Positions 7,564 through 11,915 of a DNA stretch of 11,915 nt are shown piece by piece; position 1 is the stretch's first letter, and every line of letters begins with the position of its first letter. Both the position numbers and the translations under genes were made by a program. The notes below the pieces were generated by a model that saw nothing but the letters and a program-made list of their open reading frames with translations, made no database searches and was not told the DNA's origin. This stretch comes from DATLMR01 sp035634255 (GTDB lineage: Bacteria; Acidobacteriota; Blastocatellia; UBA7656), in contig DASQDI010000022.1 in assembly GCA_035634255.1 (NCBI GenBank), positions 1-11,915 on the forward strand, read 5' to 3'.

Positions 7564-10500
7564 TGCCCGCCGGGTTCTCCACCGGGTCGCTCCCTCCCTG
7601 CCACTGCCGCTCAAGCTTCTTCTGCGCGGGCCATATCTGGTTCAGGGTGTCGCCTTCGAACAGCTCTCCGTTCTTCATCACGTAGCGGACGGAGTTGGAG
7701 TTGCGAATGTCTTTCAGAGGGTCTTTATCCAGCACGATCAAATCCGCGAGCTTCCCGCCTTCGAGGGAGCCGAGGTCCTTCTGATAGCCAATCGCCTCCG
7801 CGCCGTGAATGGTCGCCGCGCGCAGAGCCTCGTGCGGGGTCAGCCCGCCCGATTGCAGGGCCCACAGTTCCCAGTGCGCCCCGAGCCCCTGCAACTGGCC
7901 GTGCGACCCGAGGCAGACCCGCCCGCCCGCGCGCACTATCTGCGCGGCTCCCGCGGCGAGGCCTTTGTGCGCGAACTCGTCTTCGGCGAACCACTGCGGC
8001 CGCCGCTTCGACACGCTGTCTATAACCGAGTGCGGGATGAAGTAGCGCAGCTTTTTATCCCCGTGGACGTTTTCCGTCTGGTAGAAAAAGTTCTCGCTGA
8101 ACGGCCCCCCGTAAGCCACCAGCAGCGTCGGCGTGTAGAAGGTCTTCGACTGAACGACGAACTGCACTATGTCTTTATAGATCGGGTGCACGGGGAAGCT
8201 GTGCTCGTGGCCGGAGTAGCCATCGATCATGTGAGAGAGGTTGAGCTTAAGATCGAGCCCGCCTTCCACGGTCGGGGTGAGCCCGAACTCTTTACACGCT
8301 TCGATCACCCACTGGCGGACTTTGCGATCCCCCACCATGTACTGCTTGATCGTGTTGGTCTTGTAGACTTCCTTGTACCGCTTGAGCACCGCCTTCGTGG
8401 ACTCGGCGTCATCCAGCCCCGAGAAGCTGAAGACGCCCGGCCCGGTGCTGTAGGTGCGAGGCCCGATGATCTCCCCCGCGTCCACGAGGTCGTGGTAGGC
8501 GAAGGCGTCGTTGGTCCCGGTCTGCGGGTCGCGGGTGGTCGTCACCCCGTAAGCGAGGTTGGTAAGGAAAGACCATATCTGCGTCTGGTGGATGCCGCGA
8601 GGGATATCGAGGTGAGCGTGAACATCGACGAGGCCCGGCATTATCGTCTTGCCCGTCACGTCGATGATCTTCGCGCCCGCCGGAATCTTCACCCGGCCCT
8701 GCGCGCCGACCTCGGCGATGCGGTTGTTGACGACCAATATATCGGATTTTTCGATGACCTCGTCGCCCTTCATCGTGATGGCCTTCGCCCCGCGCAGGAC
8801 GACCGTGCCCTCGGGCTTCGGGCGCGGGACCTCTACGACCGCGGAATGGCTCTGAGGCTTTTCGGCGGTAAGCTCCTGGCGGTAGAACGTGTCGCCGAGC
8901 CCCCACGTGACCGACTTGCCGTCGGGAGACCAGCTAAGGTACTCCCCGCCGTCTTTCGAGATCGATTTGACGGGCACGGCCGAATCGCCCATCACCGAGA
9001 TGGTCGGGGCCTCCGACCCGATCTTCGGGATCGTGACGACGTAGAGTTTGTTCTGCACCTCCGCGAAGGCCGACTGGCCGTCGGGAGAAACGCGCACGCT
9101 GGTAGCGTTGGGCGGGGGCTGAGGCGGGATCGAGCCCGTCCCCGTGATCTTAACGTGCGTCTTGCGGTCGGTCCCGTCGAAACGCATGGAGATGAGGCCG
9201 TTGCTCCCGCCCCAAACGTAAACCCGGTCCGACTCCTTCGCAAAGTGAGGCCCCTGCCCCGCCAGGGGGGCGATTAAAGTCGTGTCGCCCCCGCCCGACG
9301 GGAGCCACCGCAACTGCAAGCCGCCGGTGAACTCGTCCTCGATCCTCTCTCGTCGCGCGCCGCTGACGACGACTATCCGCTGGCCGTCGGGCGACCACGC
9401 AAGCTGCGAGTAGTAGGCAGGCTGCCGCGTGAGCTGCTGCGGCCTTCCTCCGCCGGAAGGGATTTTCCAAATGTGCCCTCCGTCCGTATTCCACGTGACG
9501 TAGGCGATCCACTGGCCATCGGGCGACCAGATGGGAGAGAACTCTCCGACGCTCGAATCGGTCAGCCTTCTCGGTTTCCCGTCCGGCAGGTCCATCACGT
9601 AGAGCTTGCTCAGGGCGCTGAAGACGAGGCGCTTGCCGTCAGGGGATTGGGAAGGCCAGCGGATCAGGCGCGCCCTGACCGGGCCTTCGTCGACGCGAGA
9701 CTCGAAATAGACGCGGGGCCCGATGTCCTGCGACACCTTCGCGCTGAACGGGATGCCCGTCGCCTTGCCCGACGCTACGTCCACGCGGAAAAGTTTTCCG
9801 TTGATCGTGGTCACGACCTCCTTGCCGTCGGGAGTGAAGGCATAGCCGGGATACGTGTCGCGAGTCGCGCGAGATTCCTGATCGTCGCGCGTGACCGGGT
9901 AGATCAGCCACCTTTCGTCTCCGGTCTCGATGTCGCGGACCCGCAGGCCGGTCTTCGTATCGAAGCGAGTGGCGTAGACGAGCAGCTTGCCGTCGGGCGA
10001 GATGGAGGGCCGAAGGCCGCTGCCGACCGCGCCCGTCACTCTGGTCGTCTCCCCCGTCTCCCTGTCGAACCGCATGATCTGAGACTGCCCCGATGTCTGG
10101 TTGTACTGGTGCGCGCCGGCGCGCCGGGAAAAGAAAACCCAGCGGCCATCGGGCGAGGTCACCGGGCCGAGGGAGCTGTTGGCGGGAGGGCCGCCGGGGG
10201 TGGGAGGTCCCGGAGTTGTGGAGGTCTTGATAAGCTCTATGCCGGAGCCTCCGTCCTTGTGATACATCCATATCGCGTACGCGCCGAGGCCCCCGCTCGA
10301 CCTCGAAGTGACGATGTAGTTGCCGTCGGGGGTCCAGCCGGGAGAGATGTAAAGCGACTTGCTCCCTTTGGTCAACTGCTTGGGGTTCTGCCCGTCCGAA
10401 TCCATCAGCCAAACGTTCTCGGAGCCGCTGCGATCACTCAGGAAAACGATTCTTTTGCCATCCGGCGAAAACCTCGGCTGGGTGTCGAAAGACATGCCTC

Positions 10501-10840
10501 CCGCGATCAGCTTCGCCTCCCCTCCCGAGAGCGGCAGGGTGTAGATGTCGCCGAGCAGTTCGAACACGATTGTCTGCCCGTCGGGCGACAGGTCGAGGGA
10601 CATCCACGTCCCCTCGTCGGTGGTGAATTCGATCTTGCCGTCGGGTTTGAGCGGAAGGACCTCTTCTTTTTTCGCATCCTTCTTCTCGTCGGCTTTCTTC
10701 TCTTCCTGCTTCTCGTCCTGCGAACGGGCATACCCCCTCAGGTTCAGCGCGTCCGCGAAAGAGGCGACGAGGGCCACGGCGAGCAGGTGGGTTAAAAGAA
10801 ACCTGGCCCATCTACTATTCTTCGAGATTGCTTGCGACAT
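7553..10840 (-). CDS. Secreted TolB-like (PD40) beta-propeller fused to an amidohydrolase domain
   Basis: This 1095-residue protein has three parts. The N-terminus has a hydrophobic segment (about 14-32) that should act as a signal peptide or anchor, then a lysine/glutamate-rich linker (about 41-62). From about 70 to 640 there are around eleven PD40-type repeats with SPDG or TPDG turns, forming one or two propellers. From about 690 to 1075 lies an imidazolonepropionase/prolidase-like amidohydrolase domain, with strand-1 motif HAH (H741, H743), probable carboxylated lysine K832 (IKQYMVGDR), E859, GHEH (H878, H880) and LGSHGQ (H980). Family members hydrolyse amide or ester bonds at a metal centre. 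The propeller may gate or bind a peptide-like substrate, but the substrate is unknown. The usual strand-8 aspartate appears to be H980. GGAG lies 8 nt before the ATG. The gene stands alone, downstream of the DUF4142 gene on the same strand with a 210-bp gap. Confidence 0.87.
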   Translation of the reverse strand: MSQAISKNSRWARFLLTHLLAVALVASFADALNLRGYARSQDEKQEEKKADEKKDAKKEEVLPLKPDGKIEFTTDEGTWMSLDLSPDGQTIVFELLGDIYTLPLSGGEAKLIAGGMSFDTQPRFSPDGKRIVFLSDRSGSENVWLMDSDGQNPKQLTKGSKSLYISPGWTPDGNYIVTSRSSGGLGAYAIWMYHKDGGSGIELIKTSTTPGPPTPGGPPANSSLGPVTSPDGRWVFFSRRAGAHQYNQTSGQSQIMRFDRETGETTRVTGAVGSGLRPSISPDGKLLVYATRFDTKTGLRVRDIETGDERWLIYPVTRDDQESRATRDTYPGYAFTPDGKEVVTTINGKLFRVDVASGKATGIPFSAKVSQDIGPRVYFESRVDEGPVRARLIRWPSQSPDGKRLVFSALSKLYVMDLPDGKPRRLTDSSVGEFSPIWSPDGQWIAYVTWNTDGGHIWKIPSGGGRPQQLTRQPAYYSQLAWSPDGQRIVVVSGARRERIEDEFTGGLQLRWLPSGGGDTTLIAPLAGQGPHFAKESDRVYVWGGSNGLISMRFDGTDRKTHVKITGTGSIPPQPPPNATSVRVSPDGQSAFAEVQNKLYVVTIPKIGSEAPTISVMGDSAVPVKSISKDGGEYLSWSPDGKSVTWGLGDTFYRQELTAEKPQSHSAVVEVPRPKPEGTVVLRGAKAITMKGDEVIEKSDILVVNNRIAEVGAQGRVKIPAGAKIIDVTGKTIMPGLVDVHAHLDIPRGIHQTQIWSFLTNLAYGVTTTRDPQTGTNDAFAYHDLVDAGEIIGPRTYSTGPGVFSFSGLDDAESTKAVLKRYKEVYKTNTIKQYMVGDRKVRQWVIEACKEFGLTPTVEGGLDLKLNLSHMIDGYSGHEHSFPVHPIYKDIVQFVVQSKTFYTPTLLVAYGGPFSENFFYQTENVHGDKKLRYFIPHSVIDSVSKRRPQWFAEDEFAHKGLAAGAAQIVRAGGRVCLGSHGQLQGLGAHWELWALQSGGLTPHEALRAATIHGAEAIGYQKDLGSLEGGKLADLIVLDKDPLKDIRNSNSVRYVMKNGELFEGDTLNQIWPAQKKLERQWQGGSDPVENPAGRGQ

Positions 10841-10933
10841 TTATACATCTCCTGAGGCTACTTATTATGATCGCCCGGCGCGGGCGCTGAGCCTTCGCGC
10901 GATCCCGCCGGCTCTTAGCAAAACGAATTTGCA

Positions 10934-10982
10934 CCATGCCTGCGCGAATGTCTTGATAAGAGGGTCACAAAAATATCACATA
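10934..10982. promoter_or_regulatory. Conserved upstream element, copy B, upstream of the propeller-amidohydrolase gene
   Basis: The 210-bp gap 10841-11050 contains a second copy of the element at 5411-5460: CCATG, GCG, ATGTCTTGA (10948-10956), AAAAAT and TCACATA, in the same order. It lies about 95-145 bp before the amidohydrolase start and points away from it on the + strand, where no plus-strand gene follows. That favours an operator or minus-strand promoter role over a plus-strand promoter. A small palindrome, GCAAA and TTTGC, flanks it at 10918-10932. Nearer the gene, a lone CATAAT (10864-10869, minus strand) has no matching -35 hexamer. Nothing else is evident in the gap. Confidence 0.5.
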
Positions 10983-11050
10983 GTTCTCAAATTTTCATAA
11001 CGAACGGTGACCGTGCTCTGTGCGTCCCGGCGCAATCCGGCATGCGGGTT

Positions 11051-11668
11051 CTACTGCGAGCCGGTGTTGCCGCCTCGCCTCAAATTGGGCTTAGCCTGTA
11101 TGGCGATTCTCTCGTGAATGGTCTTCGCCATCGCAAGGTGCTCGCGAAGGGTCGGGACCGCCTTGCTCGCGAAGCTTTTCAGCTCCGCGTCCTGCGCGTT
11201 CGCGGCGGCAAGCTCGAATTCGGATACCGCTTTGGTATGCTCTTCGACCATCGCGCCCATGTAGGTCTTATCAAACTCGGAGCCGGAGAGCTTGCTCAGG
11301 CGGTCTACAACCTCACTGCGCACCCTATCAAGCTCTGTCGGGAGGGCGGCGCTCTTCTGCGAAGCAAGCCGCTTCAGCTCGGCGTTCGCGCGCGAGTGAT
11401 CGTCCACCATCCTCTGCGCGAACTGCCTCACCTCCTCGTCGTACCCTTTCTGCGCGGCTATCCGACCGAATTCCACTTCGGCCATGCCACCCATCGCCGC
11501 CTCCGTCATGAACTGATTCTCAGGGCTCGCTCCCGCGCCCGCAGCGCCGCTTCCGCTCGCGCCCGAAGCATTGATGTTCACCTCGGAGTTGGACGCGCAG
11601 CCCACTGCGAGCAACGCGAAGCCGCCTACCAACACAAGAGCCACCAGAACTCTCGCTCTCTTGATCAT
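11051..11668 (-). CDS. DUF4142-family lipoprotein
   Basis: A protein of about 205 residues with a lipoprotein signal peptide: basic MIKRAR, a hydrophobic core, and lipobox LAVGC with the lipidated cysteine at about residue 24. A serine/glycine/alanine-rich linker (about 30-48) follows, then a helical domain typical of DUF4142 (ferritin-like fold, formerly called putative outer membrane protein). Recognisable parts are FMTEAAMGGMAEVEFGRIA, FAQRMVDDHSRANAELKRLA, MVEEHTKAVSEFELAA and LREHLAMAKTIHE. The paired histidines resemble the helical ligand pattern of the family, but the function is not established. The ATG at 11668 is preferred over the adjacent GTG at 11671 because a strong AGGAG lies 7 nt upstream of it. 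The protein should be anchored in a membrane facing the periplasm. Upstream, 11672-11791 separates it from the rRNA operon terminator; a TATATAA at about 11729-11735 may be part of its promoter, without a clear -35. Confidence 0.87.
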   Translation of the reverse strand: MIKRARVLVALVLVGGFALLAVGCASNSEVNINASGASGSGAAGAGASPENQFMTEAAMGGMAEVEFGRIAAQKGYDEEVRQFAQRMVDDHSRANAELKRLASQKSAALPTELDRVRSEVVDRLSKLSGSEFDKTYMGAMVEEHTKAVSEFELAAANAQDAELKSFASKAVPTLREHLAMAKTIHERIAIQAKPNLRRGGNTGSQ

Positions 11669-11791
11669 CACTTTCTCCTCTCATAGTTCTCGGATGCCAG
11701 CGACCACGCCGAAAGCCCGAAGACTCTTATATAAACCAGGATTGAGTTCTGCGCCAGCCCGCTATGGATGAATGAAGAAACGAGGCCGGGT

Positions 11792-11831
11792 GAAAAAGAG
11801 AAGGGCCCGCCGGCGTTAGCGGCGGGCCCTT
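11792..11831 (-). terminator. Rho-independent terminator of the rRNA operon
   Basis: On the minus strand a 12-bp perfect stem (AAGGGCCCGCCG pairing with CGGCGGGCCCTT, loop 7 nt) is followed by CTCTTTTTC. It begins about 14 nt after the 3' end of the 5S gene, the usual place for an rRNA operon terminator. Confidence 0.92.
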
Positions 11832-11844
11832 TGCGGTGTGTAAT

Positions 11845-11915
11845 TCCGGCGGCGACCTACTCTCCCACACAGTTCCCCATGCAGTACCATCGGCTCCGAA
11901 GGACTTAACTTCCGT
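11845..11915 (-). rRNA. rrf: 5S ribosomal RNA, 3' part, cut by the right window edge
   Basis: The minus strand reads GGAAGTTAAG, then GAGCCGATGGTACTGC, ATGGGGAACTG and GGGAGAGTAGGTCGCCGCCGG, which match the conserved 3' half of bacterial 5S rRNA (GAAGT-AA, GCCGATGGTA, GAGAGTAGG). The 5' half lies beyond the window. The 3' end is estimated at 11845, give or take a few bases. Transcription runs leftwards, so this is the end of an rRNA operon. Confidence 0.93.

Noticed and set aside
7805..9277. 490-codon open frame on the + strand, antisense to the amidohydrolase gene
   Set aside because: It is a by-product of high G+C codon use in the real gene. Its translation is arginine- and histidine-rich without recognisable domains, while the opposite strand has clear motifs throughout.
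8920..10620. Regularly recurring CCGTCGGG-type sequence resembling a spaced repeat array
   Set aside because: These are codons for the SPDG turns of the propeller blades. Spacing varies and there are no identical repeats with unique spacers, so it is not a CRISPR array.
10661..10722. Pyrimidine-rich low-complexity stretch
   Set aside because: It encodes the lysine/glutamate-rich linker after the signal peptide of the amidohydrolase gene, which explains the composition.
9473..10795. 440-codon open frame on the + strand within the propeller region
   Set aside because: It is the mirror of the PD40 repeats. It has no Shine-Dalgarno or domain, and the repeated pattern comes from the SPDG codons on the other strand.
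10985..11050. Possible terminator downstream of the DUF4142 gene
   Set aside because: Only short self-complementary CCGG/GGCC pieces are present, without a stable stem or a T tract.

Overview
The window is about 11.9 kb of GC-rich bacterial DNA (around 60% G+C by eye). It carries seven protein genes, the 3' part of a 5S rRNA gene, two clear intrinsic terminators and several repeat or regulatory elements. The gene content suggests a member of the Acidobacteriota, perhaps Blastocatellia. The clues are a membrane-anchored winged-helix/TolB-like/TPR regulator, a TolB-type propeller fused to an amidohydrolase, a PQQ-like propeller beginning WAQWRGP, a DUF4142 lipoprotein, and short GGTCAGG-type intergenic repeats. 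This placement is an inference from gene style, not from a marker gene; the partial 5S is too short to place the organism.

Left block (1-2445, + strand): two radical SAM genes. The first is cut by the left edge. Its visible part resembles the C-terminal two thirds of the MJ0619/tetraether synthase (COG1964) family. A strong terminator follows it. The second is a complete radical SAM enzyme with a SPASM-like cysteine-rich C-terminus.

Middle-left block (2472-5279, - strand): a secreted PQQ-like beta-propeller protein followed by a secreted beta-lactamase-fold serine hydrolase. They may form a two-gene unit, with a possible extra promoter between them. The end of the serine hydrolase faces the end of the second radical SAM gene, 26 bp apart.

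Centre (5280-10840): a transmembrane transcription regulator on the + strand is divergent from the propeller gene and convergent with a 1095-residue secreted propeller-amidohydrolase on the - strand. The convergent 3' ends are embedded in an imperfect inverted repeat built of GGTCAGG-like units, which also encodes the regulator's last residues. The upstream regions of the propeller gene and of the propeller-amidohydrolase gene share a 45-50 bp conserved element in the same orientation, suggesting common regulation, possibly by the regulator that lies next to one copy.

Right block (10841-11915, - strand): a DUF4142 lipoprotein gene, then the terminator and 3' end of a 5S rRNA gene at the end of a leftward rRNA operon that runs off the right edge. 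I found no tRNA, CRISPR array, insertion sequence or phage gene.
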